Below, in pieces: positions 11,569-22,628 of a DNA stretch of 64,000 bases. The stretch comes from Galaxea fascicularis (lineage: Eukaryota; Cnidaria; Anthozoa; Scleractinia; Euphylliidae). The DNA lies in NCBI GenBank assembly GCA_948470475.1, contig OX419347.1:2105072-2169071 (forward strand), read 5' to 3'. A program made the position numbers and the translations under genes. Every line of letters starts with the position of its first letter. The stretch's first letter is position 1. The notes beneath the pieces are model-generated. The model was not told where the DNA came from and ran no database searches. It worked only from the letters and a program-made list of their open reading frames with translations.

Positions 11569-12030
11569 TCTCTGTTGACCGGAATAGTACTAGTACTAGC
11601 GTACTAAGCGGCCTCAATTACCGCAAATACCACTGACATACTAGTGTACTTACGTTACTACTAAGTGCACGAAATACCGATGAACAGTGCCCCTTGTAAT
11701 GGCCTCTGTTGACCGGAATAGTACTAGTACTAGCGTACTAAGCGGCCTCAATTACCGCGAATAGCACCAACATACTAGCCTACTTACATACTAGCCTACT
11801 TACATATTAAGCACACGAAATACCGATGAACAGTGTCCCTTGTAATGGCCTCTGTTGACCAGAATAGTACTAGTACTAGCGTACTAAGCAGCCTCAATTA
11901 CCGCGAATACCACTGACATACTAGCGTACTTAGGTACTAAGCGTACGAAATACCGATGAACAGTGTCCCTTGTAATGGCCTCTGTACTAGCATACTAAGC
12001 CGCCTCAATTACAGGAATACCACGGTGCAA
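11569..12030. repeat. Minisatellite, 130-146 bp units
   Basis: Three and a half units begin with CCTCTGTTGACC (near 11569, 11704, 11850; partial at 11980). Each contains AGTACTAGTACTAGCGTACT and CGAAATACCGATGAACAGTG. Confidence 0.9.
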
Positions 12031-12119
12031 ATAATAATAATAATTTAATAAGTATTTAACAAGTTTCAATACTTTACAATTCTTTGCAATTCTAAATTAT
12101 TTTACAATTCTCAAATCAA

Positions 12120-12305
12120 ACTAAATCAAATGAAATGTTGGTTTTTGGAGAGAGGGGAAAACCGGAGTACCCGGAGAAAAACCTCTCGGAGCAGAGTAGA
12201 GAACCAACAAACTCAGCCCACTTATGACGCCGAGCCCAAGAATCGAACCCGGGACACATTGGTGGAAGGCGAGCGCTCTCACCACTGCGCCAACCCTGCT
12301 CCCCA
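12120..12305 (-). repeat. tRNA-derived SINE
   Basis: On the minus strand the unit starts GGGGAGCAGGGTTGGCGCAG, has an A box (GGCGCAGTGGTGAGAGCG) and B box (GGGTTCGATTC), then a body with CTCTGCTCCGAGAGG and a TTTCATTTGATTT-type tail. Confidence 0.8.
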
Positions 12306-13578
12306 ATACAGGAAACAAACAATTCAAGCAAATTTAACATGATTAAAATAAGCTTAAAAATGTTCTCCCTGTAGAAAAGAGCTCGGCCTTGCAATTCGGA
12401 TTTTGTTTTTTAGAACTTTCGTTGTTCCAGCTTTTGTTGACTTGCGAGCATCGTATATACGGAAAACTTCTTATTAGTTTGTAAAGCTATTTCGCCGGAT
12501 AAACAAGCTCAAGTTCTAGTTTTTTGAATAGGCATTTCAGTTTGAACAACTCGCCTTGTGAACTTCGGAAAAGGCGGGAAAATTTGCCGTGTGTGCAAAA
12601 ACGTCGTCGTCTTTACAGAGAATCGTAAATTCAAATTTCTAGAGGACAACAATGTGCACCTATGATGTGTCCCAATGATGCCGTCATGCAAATGTCGTCA
12701 ATTCGTAAGCTCCCTTTTGTCTTGAAGGCGGAGCAGGTTAAGCCCTTAAGGCAAAATAAAAAAATTTGACTGAAAGTTTTGTACAAATATTATTAACAAG
12801 TAATCACATGATTTTTGTTGTGCAATTTGGAATAAATAAGCAGTTGTAAATTTTTCAAAGACCTCAAATTGCAGTCACCCTACGGGCTCCTGTAATTTTA
12901 CTAGTCTTTCAAAACTTTACTCAAGTTTATTTAATCCAAATTGCACTCGAAATCATGTGATTACCTATACAAATTGCAGTCCACCCAATTCAAGAAAAAA
13001 TCTCATCATCATTGCCAGCAAACAACCGCTCATGGAGCCGCTTAAATTTCACGATTTGGGAAAAAATAAGTTAAAAGGAACTAAACATGACAACGAGTTT
13101 ACTTTGCAAGTGAATGAAACTTGATTGAGCACCTAGATTCACTTTGAAAAGGAGGCCTAAAGTAATTCGGAAATGGCCTATTAATTTTCCTTAGCAATAG
13201 ATTCCAATGATAGTGAACAAAACTGTGTAAAAAAACCGAAATTAAAAACTGCTTGACAGTTGCAACAAAGCAGAGCTATATAGAGTATGACACCATCTAT
13301 TTGTACTTACAGCTGAAGGAAATCGTCAATTTCTCAAAATGGATCCTCAAGGGAAAAAATTGACTCACCCTTTACTGCCCTTGCAATTCTCGCTTTCACC
13401 CATCCTTTGGCAACTTAGCTAGCGCTTCCCTTCACCTTTAGTCAAGTGGTTGTAAAGGCACAGGGTACTTAACTTCACATGAATAATTTTAGCAAAAGCT
13501 TTATTTTTGCGCGATTTTTTTATATCAGCGAAAATCGCAAAAATAATTCACAATAAGGTAATTTGCAACAAATAAGAG

Positions 13579-13735
13579 TGGGAGGCGGGGTGGCCTACTG
13601 GCTTACTGTATAAATGGGTACCTGCAGATGAAATGCTGGGGATAGCCCTGCGATTGACCAGCATCCCATCCAAAGGGAGCTGGGTGGTATCAACCGGGTA
13701 GTGTGGTGGGAAGGCCGTTCCGGGTTCAATAATGA
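13579..13735 (-). repeat. SINE-like fragment
   Basis: The block GGATGCTGGTCAATCGCAGG on the minus strand followed by CAGCATTTCATCTGC resembles a widespread short retroelement core. It lacks clear ends, so the class is tentative. Confidence 0.35.
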
Positions 13736-14152
13736 TTGTTGAATTATAATGTTTCTTTTTGTATGTGCAATACAAAATTGATAACAGCTAAAGACAGCTA
13801 ACAAGTAAATGTCGCTGAAATGGCTTCCACCGTTTACGAAATGGTTCGCAGCCGTGCAGCTTTAATACATTGCTGAGCCTTCTGACTTTGTGAAGCGTAT
13901 TTCCAATTAAAACTTCACAACACACGTCAACTGGAGTCCTTACTTAAAAAATAACCTAGTATTTAAACGGTGGTGGCCGGGTATGGCTATGCGATTCGTG
14001 GACAAAGTTCTACAAATAACCTGCATAAAAACAGATAGCAAAAGGTACAGACTTTATTCTGAGAATAAAAAAGGGCAAGTTAACTGCCACCCAAACCTAT
14101 CCTCGATAAGCTCAGCGGACAATTTCATCTCATTTTGCTTGATAGCACATTA

Positions 14153-15992
14153 CAGTCAAACCTTGATTATCCGGACTCGTTGGGACCTCAGTAAATAGTC
14201 CAGATAATCGAAAATATAAAAATTAATGAGATAGACATGTAAAATCAAAGGCTCCCATGAGCCAGCTCATGGATGAGGAACATAATACTTTGAATTTACA
14301 ACAACTTTATTTTCTAAAAAGATATGTGTAAGAAACCTGTACATTCGTTTGTGTTTTGTGGAAGCACATCCTTTTCAGACACACCTCTTGGTAAAAGAAC
14401 CGTTTACGCGCTAATATTTTCCGTAAAATTACGCAGTTGATTGACAGGCGCCAGAAGCATTACATTAGACGAAATTGACAGACGTAATTTGAACCAACGA
14501 TGGAAAACAAATATGCAAATTTGTACACGGACCATAAAAATAATATTCAAATGTGATCACTTTGTTAAGAAGTGTGACAGGCAAGTTAAAGTTTCTTACT
14601 GGTCGACGGCTCATTTCAAGTTAGTTTTATAAACGTTTTTGGTCGTAATAAAATTTCCGACTATTCTGAACGCGAGATACCGTCATAATATTTTTGAAAG
14701 TCCTGAGGGAAATTAGTCACGCTTTACAGTCACAATGTTTTTTAGCAATTCGGGGTCCGGCACAAAACTTTTGCTTTGTAAGGTGAGATATTCAACTCCA
14801 TCTATTTATGCTTTGTGCTACAATTAACTTGACTTTCCAAATATTTTGTTGTTCGAACAGATGAGCTGTTATAGCTGCTTGTCAGACCAAATTATATCCT
14901 CACAGAGAAAAATATTTGCATGCTTGTGGTCCTTGTGTTTTTGTCAAATGTTGACAAAGTGTTATACTGATCGTTTAAGCCAAGGGATATAGCCTTTCTA
15001 AACAAGATCATATTTGCAATCGACCGTTCACCATGAAAAGAGAGTCTTCAAAAATACTAAATTACGTACCTGATTAAATCGATCATATGTTGTTGCTCAT
15101 AAATCAAATGCGTTTGCTTGCCAGAATTCGGTTTTTTGGCCAGAAAGTCTTTATCCTGTTTCCCTTTTTTGCTGATTTTCTTCATTCTTCCTTCTTCCAT
15201 CATATTGTGGCAAAAAAATCTCGATTAACTTCTGCCCCAAGTATCGCACAGTGGTAAGCTTTATAGTTGCTTTTGCGATATCTCAAAGTTCATTTTCGCT
15301 GCTCTGAAGATTTCAAAGTTCAATTCTCGCAACTCATGTTCTTCATCTTATTAACTTTATCCGATCACTGATCCTTAAACAAAATAGACCTTTGTTGAGT
15401 TGGAAAATCGAAACCAAAAATCGACGCCATGAGCATTAAACACGTAAACAATATCTGCAGAGCAAAATCCTCCGCCTTTGTACTACACCCTGAAATTTGC
15501 AAACGTTGGACCAAGAAGACTATGGAGACAAAAGCCATACTTACCGGGGGAGGGACCAGGGGAAAGTTTAATGAATAAATTAATCAGAATCGAGTGAGTG
15601 AGTGAGTGAACGAATGAGTGATCCCCTGAGTGAGTGAGCGAAATTCACACCCACAACAAAACCTCATGGCATGACTACGTCACCCATGAGCTAAAAAAAG
15701 GTATACAGCAAAGAAAACATCATTTGAATTGTGAAATCTACACAGCCTGTATGTATATATCAGCTGAACGCATTAGAATATTTCTTTGTCTCATTGCACT
15801 CGCGAATTTTGAAAAGCGCACAGGATAATACGCTGTTTCAAAAGTCTTTTGAAAGGATTATTGGGCTTTTTGCGACTTTGAGTTTTCAAGATCACGACTA
15901 ATTAATATTCATGAAAAAATTGGGACCAGAGAAAAAGTCCGGATAATCGAATAGTCTGGATAATCAAGGTCGGGAAAATCGAGGTTCAACTG
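14153..15992. mobile_element. pogo/Tigger-like element, non-autonomous
   Basis: The ends are inverted copies starting CAGTCAAACCTTGATTATCC (left) and CAGTTGAACCTCGATT (right, reverse complement). Both have internal AATAGTCCAGATAATCG-type repeats and TA on each side (14151-14152, 15993-15994). This is the classic pogo-family terminus and target. No DDE transposase is readable inside. It is nested within the 6.8 kb TIR element. Confidence 0.85.
15070..15203 (-). CDS. Putative first coding exon inside the Tigger-like element
   Basis: The frame begins with tandem ATGs (MMEEGRMKKISKKGKQDKDF) and stays open for 44 codons to a strong donor CAG|GTACGT. The peptide is lysine-rich. It could be the remnant of a transposase N-terminus or a captured exon; I cannot connect it to another exon. 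Confidence 0.3.
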
Positions 15993-16754
15993 TATATGAA
16001 GGTATCGGTTAAGTCTGCATTTGAATTTTCAAACAATTGCCGTTAATACAAACATTTATCCAGGCCTAAAGCATATCATCAATTTTTAATCATATCTATA
16101 AAGGATCTGGCAGAAAGTCCAATTTTATAAATTTGTAGTCCACTGCTATGTAAGCACATCCATGCTACACTGACGCATTACAAAGGTTCGCCCAAATAAT
16201 CTTGAAAAATGACCAGCATTAGCATTGACTTCATTGTCATTATTTTCTGAGAATAGGAGCAAAGGATAACTACAGTATGTACTTTGTTGTTACTTATTGC
16301 TGCGGGAACTTTATTTTGCGAAAAACAAGGAGGCCGCAATGCTTAGCGAAACGTTGGCCTGAAAATTGCCATTTGGCAGAAAATATCTCGTTGAAGTAAC
16401 CTAAATTTTGCGAATGTAGATGGGTAATCTCAGAATGGATAATAACAAATTTGAAACGAAGCGAAATGTTGACTGGTACACAGCCAAGCAGTTACGACTT
16501 GTCTTCTGGCAATCTGATGTACGATTCAGAACAGGAGAGCATGAACATGCCCTGCAGCTAACTGGAATTGTCATAAACTGTAACAAAGGAAAAAAGGAAT
16601 TAATTAAGTATATCTCGGCAAAGTAGTTGATTGACTGAAAAATCCGTACATGTTCGCATTTTACAGGCGTGCTACTTTTCAGCAATCATGCCGACGAAGT
16701 CAATGAACAACGGATCCATTACTGAAGTCTTTGAAAACTTACTTAACAAGAATT

Positions 16755-17090
16755 AACGTTAGTACGCTAGAGCTTAACACAGACACCTTACACATTAGGA
16801 CGCTAGTACTTAGTACGGACATGCATGTACCTTCGTATTCATCCTTTTGGTACGTTACGACGCTAGTACTTAGTACGGACATGCATGTACCTTCGTATTC
16901 ATCCTTTTGGTACGTTACAACGCTAGTACTTAGTACGGACATGTATGTATGTTCTTATTCATCCTTTTGGTACGTTAGTACGCTAGTACTTAGTACAGAC
17001 ACGTATGTATTCATCTCCTTGGTACATTAGTACACTAGTCCTTAGAACAGAGACGTATGTAAGTTCGCATTCATCCCCTTTGCACGCTGG
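16755..17090. repeat. 60-bp minisatellite
   Basis: Units at 16801, 16861 and 16921 are nearly identical (CGCTAGTACTTAGTACGGAC start, TTCATCCTTTTGGTACGTTA end), with decayed units on both sides. Length-60 units keep all frames open, which produces spurious repetitive open frames. Confidence 0.95.
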
Positions 17091-17109
17091 TACGCTAAAG
17101 TACCTGCAT

Positions 17110-17740
17110 GGTCAAAGTCAGTAATGTCGAGGTAATATTGTACACAGTTTTCACTTTAAAATTTCGATGTTTACAATCAAGAGTGAAGCAGTAATATATA
17201 CAGACCAAACCCAAGGTTTCAAGAAAACGATAATAAAATTCACATCATCTTTGCAACTCCAACATACTATTATCATATCAATGTTTTCCTTTAGGTACTA
17301 AAATCACCTGTACCAAGAAAAAAATTAGAAAGTCGTCTCCAGTTTTGTGCATGGTATAGGAGGATTACCTGGCCTACATATGAGAAAAACGTTGAATGCT
17401 CTATCACCATCACCGTTGCCATGTGCAAACGAGACAAAAATATATCTCATTCCTCACCCGGATCATTGCTTTCATCATCATGATATCCAACATATCATGT
17501 TACGGCCGGGTTATTTACGATCGGGCGACAGAAGTTGGCAAGATTAAGGCTTGAAATTCTGTTTTAGAGTGGAAGAACCAATTCAATTGCATCAGTAATT
17601 TTAGGGTTTGCACTTTCCAAAAAGAAAAATATTGACTAATGCCCATTCTTGCTCTGGGATTCTCAGACAGGCGGTTGCATGACACAAGCGTAAGTTCAAA
17701 GTTGAAAATTTATCGCATACTTGACAGAAAAAGGCAGTCT
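17110..17740. other. No gene seen
   Basis: AT-rich sequence between the minisatellite and the right terminus of the 6.8 kb TIR element. No conserved frame or repeat was identified. Confidence 0.5.
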
Positions 17741-18353
17741 GCATTTTTATACCCAGTTTGTAGTCTGCAGTCTGCAGACTGCATTTTATACTGACCGCCC
17801 TGCTATATGGACAGCTGCTGAATCCCCAGCAAAAATTATATTATAAAGACTATTGATTTAAAGAAACTTCCATTATCATGGACTCTTGATCGCTTAAATT
17901 ACAGACTTACAGTGTACCAACACATAACAGTCCTGACAGTGCAATTCTACCATACTAACCCTTGTCATAACACACAACAAGCGGCATCTTTCATTTTAGT
18001 AATAAGTATGGTCATAGAGGCTCTTGAGAAGGCAACAGTGTCTTGAGCGTAACTAAAACATCTGGTTTCCAAAGGGAAATTTGGTCAACTTTTGCCGCAA
18101 GACGTTAACAGAAATTATACCCAGAAAATGCTGTCTTAATGCAGCGACTGCATGGCTATTAAATTGTAGTAAAATAAGCAAGTGTACTGTTCAACTTCTT
18201 TAACAAAATTGAATTCTGAGCATGACCCAGTTTATAAGTCCAGAGTAACATGCTTCATTCCATCACAGTTTCAGAAGGAACATGACACAAATAGTTTACA
18301 ATGCAGAAAATAGATACCTTTCACTGAGGCTGTGTAGACTTGCTTTCTGTTTT

Positions 18354-18445
18354 TCAGTCACCCTTGGACTTGGAGTTACAGGCACCATCCAGCCGTTGAA
18401 GCACAGTGGATCTTAACGTGACGATGGCTAACTTGTTCCAACTCA
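18354..18445 (-). CDS. Possible alternative terminal exon of the 19.7 kb gene
   Basis: On the minus strand an AATTTGCAG acceptor is followed by a frame in phase with the exon at 19702. It reads about 29 codons (WNKLAIVTLRSTVLQRLDG) to TGA 18354-18356. Joined to the 19.7 kb exon it would give a peptide of about 59 residues. The exon at 9087-9759 is equally phase-compatible, so these may be alternatives, or this one may be untranslated. Confidence 0.3.
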
Positions 18446-18594
18446 CTGCAAATTCAGCAAATCATGAATATGGATTAGATACTGTTGTAAACACAAAGAG
18501 AATGCTACTGGACTATACAAAAAACTAGAAAACAAAACTCAACATGGCCTCAACATGGGTGTCCCCCTTAATCAGTCAGGGGCTTCCTGACTTG

Positions 18595-18870
18595 TCATCC
18601 AGATCTCGTGGTAATTGGTGAATTTTGTAGTTGCACTATGGTTCTCGCAGGTGCATCTTCTTTTCTGGGTGATGGTTCCTCAGTGTCAGGCAAATTTGAA
18701 CTTGTGGGGAAACCGTCAAGCTGGGAAGCCACAGCATCACGCAGTTGTGGATGCATGGTTTGATCATTTGGGACTGAGATAATCTGTCTCCTATTCCTTC
18801 TGTAGATTCGCCCTTGTTCATCTTCCAGGAGATACGACCTTGGTAACACCTCTGCTTTGTGCCACTTTGC
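18595..18870 (-). pseudogene. Gypsy-type pol C-terminal fragment
   Basis: The minus-strand frame reads WHKAEVLPRSYLLEDEQGRI followed by YRRNRRQIISVPND and ends TTRSG. This is the typical tail after the integrase core of metazoan Gypsy-like elements (PRSY-ED-GR-YRRNRR, then TRSG). The rest of the element is not visible. Confidence 0.7.
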
Positions 18871-19020
18871 GCCAACTTTGGATTAACATCAGCGTACAGG
18901 GTATATGAAAATGAGACCTTCACGGTCAACTGATGAAGAATGAGCTTTATTATACAGACACTCTAGCCTCACATGAGCTGGACACTGAGCTTGTTTTCAC
19001 TTTGCAAGTGAGTGTCAAAT

Positions 19021-19608
19021 AGGTGGTTTTCACGTGACGTGTCATAAAAAACTAAAATTAAAAAGTAAAGAGACTTTTCCATTTTTAGCTTCTACTCGTA
19101 AAAGACATTTTAGAAATGTATCTGCTTGCATGTTTTCAGCTCGGTAGCGCGCTTTGTTTTGAAAATAGAGCAGTTTGAATTTAAGATTTTGCAGAGCGCG
19201 TGACATGAAGAAACATCACGTACATGAAAACGTCGATTCACCACATGTTTTGGAGGTCTGAACAACAAATATGTTAAGAGAAGTGTCTATGCCAATGTTT
19301 TGCAAGTTCAACAGAGAGACGAAAGGTTTTGACACCAAAGTAAAGCCAAAGTAAACTTCAGATGTTTCCAATGGTACCCGGCCGCCATGTTGGTGGTCAT
19401 CCGGATGGATACCAACATGGCGCCTCCATACTGTTCTCTGTAGTTTCGAGTGATACATTTTGCCGAATAACTCAAGTACGGGATATCGCATGGCCCTAAA
19501 ACTTTAACAGATTATTTATTTATTAATTTTTTACAATACCTAAGTTTCTTGACTTTATTTATTGAATACTAAGCGATTTTATTTTTTACTTACGTGACGT
19601 GAAAACCA
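19021..19608. mobile_element. TIR element (MITE-like), about 0.59 kb
   Basis: The ends carry TGGTTTTCACGTGACGT (19024-19040) and its inverted counterpart ACGTGACGTGAAAACCA (19592-19608), 16 of 17 matching. The interior has no intact gene. Related sequence lies at 10.44-10.72 kb. Confidence 0.75.
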
Positions 19609-19701
19609 AGAATAGAAGTTCGCTCAATAAATTTAAATTCTGCAACAATACAAGTTATACTAACAAGAGCTGAACTCTAAAACTTTAAAATATTCACTTA
19701 C

Positions 19702-19789
19702 CAATAAATGTATCTGCTACATGCGAAAGTTTTGCTGCCCTAAGCCGGCGAAACACTTCGTTGATCCCAACAGCATTCGAGTCCGCCAT
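19702..19789 (-). CDS. First coding exon of a minus-strand gene, unknown function
   Basis: The ATG at 19789 (minus) opens a frame MADSNAVGINEVFRRLRAAK followed by LSHVADTFI, ending in a consensus donor TTG|GTAAGTG after 88 bp (phase 1). The sequence upstream is GC-richer and promoter-like. Phase-compatible downstream exons are the triplicated exon at 9.1-9.8 kb and the short exon at 18.4 kb. I do not recognise the protein family. Confidence 0.5.
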
Positions 19790-20389
19790 GCCTGCTTCTT
19801 TCGCGTGCAAAGAAATCACGTGACCGAAAAAACGGCCACCCCCACCTCCACCCTGGGAGAAGTCTAAGCCGTAAATTTCTGGTACACCTCCAAGGGCCAG
19901 TGCAAGAAATCAATGTAAAATCTTCGTATTTCCCCCACTATTGCTCCGTAAAATCCCCACTATCCACGGGGGTTTCGGGGTCGGGGTTACGACTGAATAG
20001 TGCATAGACACAAAGAGAATGCTACTGGACTGTACAAATAACTAGAAAACAAAACTCAACATGGCCGCTCCTCAAAGTTAGGGGTGACCCCCTTACACAG
20101 TCACTAGCCCATGAGCCCGTGATCTGGTCAGTGATATTACAACAGATACGAAAATCAATCTCTAACCAACACGTCACACATTTTAAAAATATTTTCTTTA
20201 TTCATTTTCCGGCAAGCCAATCCCAATGCAGATGAAGAAAAAACAAAGAAAATTGGAGAGGATTACTACTTGGAAGTTTTTGTGTTTCTTATCTCACTCT
20301 ATTTAGCTGTCTGATAGGATTACGCAGGTTATATCTTTTAATAAAAAATGAAAAAGAAACGGTTTGGAGTTAGCGAGCGAGAAATTTTA

Positions 20390-21350
20390 ATTGGGTAGTG
20401 TAGGAATCGAGCCCTCGCCACCAGCTTCATTTCTCCTCAACTTATCAAGTGCGCTATCTAGGAATGCTTACATGGAGTTGTAGTTTTCAACATATTTATA
20501 TGTAAACTGAATTACCATAACGACAACCAGAAACTAACCGTTTTATTGCTATATGAGCGAAGACAATAAATTTGTAAAAAAAAATGGTACTCAGCTTTAG
20601 AGGCCAGCTGACACCTTTTGGTGCTAACTCGTAGTTTATTTTTTCTGCGCCAACTAGTACTTATGACACCAGCTTTTTAGCACCAGCTCGTATAGTTGTG
20701 GTGTCAGCTGGTGCTTGCTGTGAGGTTATATCATGCAGTCAATTAAAATAATATGAACTAAATCTGACCTTAGACTGACGAAGAGTAAAAAAGGAAACAT
20801 TAAAAAAGAGGAAATCTTAGGGATCGAACCCTGGCCAGTAGCCTGATACCACCAGCTTGATCCCATGCGCCATCAAGAACTATCTGAAATTTGAACTAAG
20901 AAGAATTTGCTGGCAATAAAGAAAATACAAAACAGCCCGTCAAAAAAGGTACTCAGTTTTGGATCCAAATCGTACTTTTTCAATGGTGACATCATTCCCT
21001 GGTATTAGCTTATGCAATGAGTGGTAACGACATGAAATATATTCTAGAACGCCGAAAATCAGCCCAGCAAGAGAAGCAAAGTCAACTTGAGACCTTTTAA
21101 TTTGCTAAATTTCAACGCGTACATTCTTGGTGCCAACTGGTACTTGCTGTGAGGTTGAGGTTGATGTATTTTTTCTAGTGTTAATCTCTTATGCTGTACA
21201 ATTAACATAACACGAATTAAATAGTTATAGTTCACAATTAGAGTAAATAAAGAAATAAAAAAGGGGGTTAGAGCGGGATTCAAACCTTTGACTCCAGCTT
21301 CATAATCTGCTATCTTCATCCTTAGCGCTATCGCGAACTACATGTATCTG
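20390..21350 (-). repeat. Three degenerate tRNA-like SINE copies in series
   Basis: B-box-like segments on the minus strand occur at about 20398-20470, 20815-20880 and 21260-21350 (AATCGAGCCCTCG, GATCGAACCCTGG, GGATTCAAACC on the + strand). Between them recur TTGCTGTGAGGTT and GGTGCCAACTGGTACTT-like blocks, so a longer unit has been repeated. Confidence 0.55.
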
Positions 21351-21399
21351 TAGATACCGATAATTTTTAACATAACAATGGAGGAATACTAATTATTTT

Positions 21400-22464
21400 A
21401 TTGTTAATCAGAGATTTTTTTCTTTTTGAACTGAACGGTTGGAACGACATTATAATAACGGTAATCATCCAAGATGCCGAACAAAATGTCTGAATGACTA
21501 ATTACACAATATCCTGCAGAGCAGGCGTGTTTTGGGTGGGTAAGCGATGAATAATCCTTCATGATTTATGCCATGCCGCTCTCTTGGATGATAAAGCTGA
21601 CAGAGGGCTGGGGCAAGCCTTTAAATGAGTATTGGTGCCTATTCTGCGGGGGAGAAAAAAGAAGGGAAACGACAAACTGAAAAACAAATATTAGGAGGAT
21701 CAAAATAAAGGGTCCACCAGAAGAGGAACCAACGCCCTTAATTTGTAACAATGACTTAAAACTTAACGAGGAATGATTGAGTTAAAGGTTACATTCCTGA
21801 GAAGTTTCCACTCTGCGCCATTCGGCAAACTGGGGAACATTTCTCAGTCTCTTGTGATGCTGCGTTAATGATAAATATTGAACTTGAAAAAGACTTTCCT
21901 ACTCCTACAATTTTTTTTCTGTTTAGTTAGGTACTTAACTTGAAGTATAACCATTCAAAAACTAGCTACTAAAAATAACATGTGCGTAACTCAAAAAGGT
22001 CTCAGTGAAAACAGTTTCTCATGTATAGCTAAACAAACTTGAGAAGACCAGTGCGCGTTACAGAACATATGGAAAGAAAGACGGATTGCTCGTAGTCTTT
22101 GGTCCGAGGGATACTGTGATCATTGTAACTGACTTACGACTGACTTAGTAGTGTATAATAAACATGGTAACAAGCGGAGGTAGGGCAGGAACTGAAACAG
22201 ACAAATTCGCAATCGGCAAACACAACAAGGAGAAACCAGTTTAGAGTGGGCAGAAGCGGGATTGTCAAAGTCCCTGTTTCTCTAGCTTTGAAAACAATTC
22301 AACGGTAGTGCCACGGTTCAGATGGAATGTTTGCCGATGACTTTAAAATATCATCTGCAATTAAACGTCCTGCATTAATCAGAAAAAAAAAAACAACAAT
22401 AAAACATTTTACTTCCCTTTTAGTCTCCTCACACACATTTTCAACACGATAACATTTTACGTAC
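21400..22464. other. No gene seen
   Basis: No frame with splice support was found. The exon following the 22.5 kb ankyrin-type exon should lie here or further left on the minus strand but was not recognised. Confidence 0.4.
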
Positions 22465-22628
22465 CTGGGGTGTTCAGCAATTGCCATGGCAACATCTCTT
22501 TTTTCCTCGACAAGTGCAATGTCCAGGATATTTTGATTGTAAGAGTTCGTCAGTATCTCCTGATGCTTTAGTGACAGTAGGTAAATTACAATCTCGTCAT
22601 GTCCCTCTAACGAGCTCAGAGCTGTTTT
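22465..22628 (-). CDS. Internal ankyrin-type exon, TRPA-channel-like
   Basis: The minus-strand exon is bounded by TCCCTGTCTTTGCAG and CCCAG|GTACGT. It is 164 bp (54 codons plus 2 bases). It encodes an ankyrin helix pair (KTALSSLEGHDEIVIYLLS) and then the segment NILDIALVEEKRDVAMAIAEHPR. The latter pattern (LDxA, VAxAIxxHxR) is what I expect at the end of the ankyrin stack of TRPA1-like cation channels. Neighbouring exons were not found within the window, so the gene is partial or this is an isolated relic. Confidence 0.55.

Larger units (their letters stand above)
10962..17796. mobile_element. 6.8 kb TIR element with 11-bp target duplication
   Basis: The left end (GGTCAGTATTAAATGCGG, then CAGACTGCAGATTGCAGACTGGGTATAAAATG) and the right end are inverted copies of about 60 bp. 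They are flanked by identical direct repeats GCCCTGCTATA (10951-10961 and 17797-17807). Minisatellites lie inside each end (11569-12030 and 16755-17090), both built around CTAGTAC/GTACTAAG motifs in opposite orientation. No transposase is recognisable inside, so it looks non-autonomous. A 9-11 bp duplication plus subterminal tandem repeats recalls MuDR/Rehavkus or foldback elements; that class assignment is inference. Confidence 0.7.
18484..20120. repeat. Direct repeat pair around 18.49 and 20.01 kb
   Basis: About 65 bp starting CACAAAGAGAATGCTACTGG and ending CAAAACTCAACATGGCC occurs at 18491-18551 and again at 20008-20064. The flanks differ. The pair brackets a retrotransposon fragment, a TIR element and the 19.7 kb exon. 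Confidence 0.7.

Noticed and set aside
16731..17030. Open frame with repeated LVLSTDMHVPSYSSFWYV-type units
   Set aside because: It is a by-product of a 60-bp minisatellite whose length keeps frames open on both strands; no start context or splice support.
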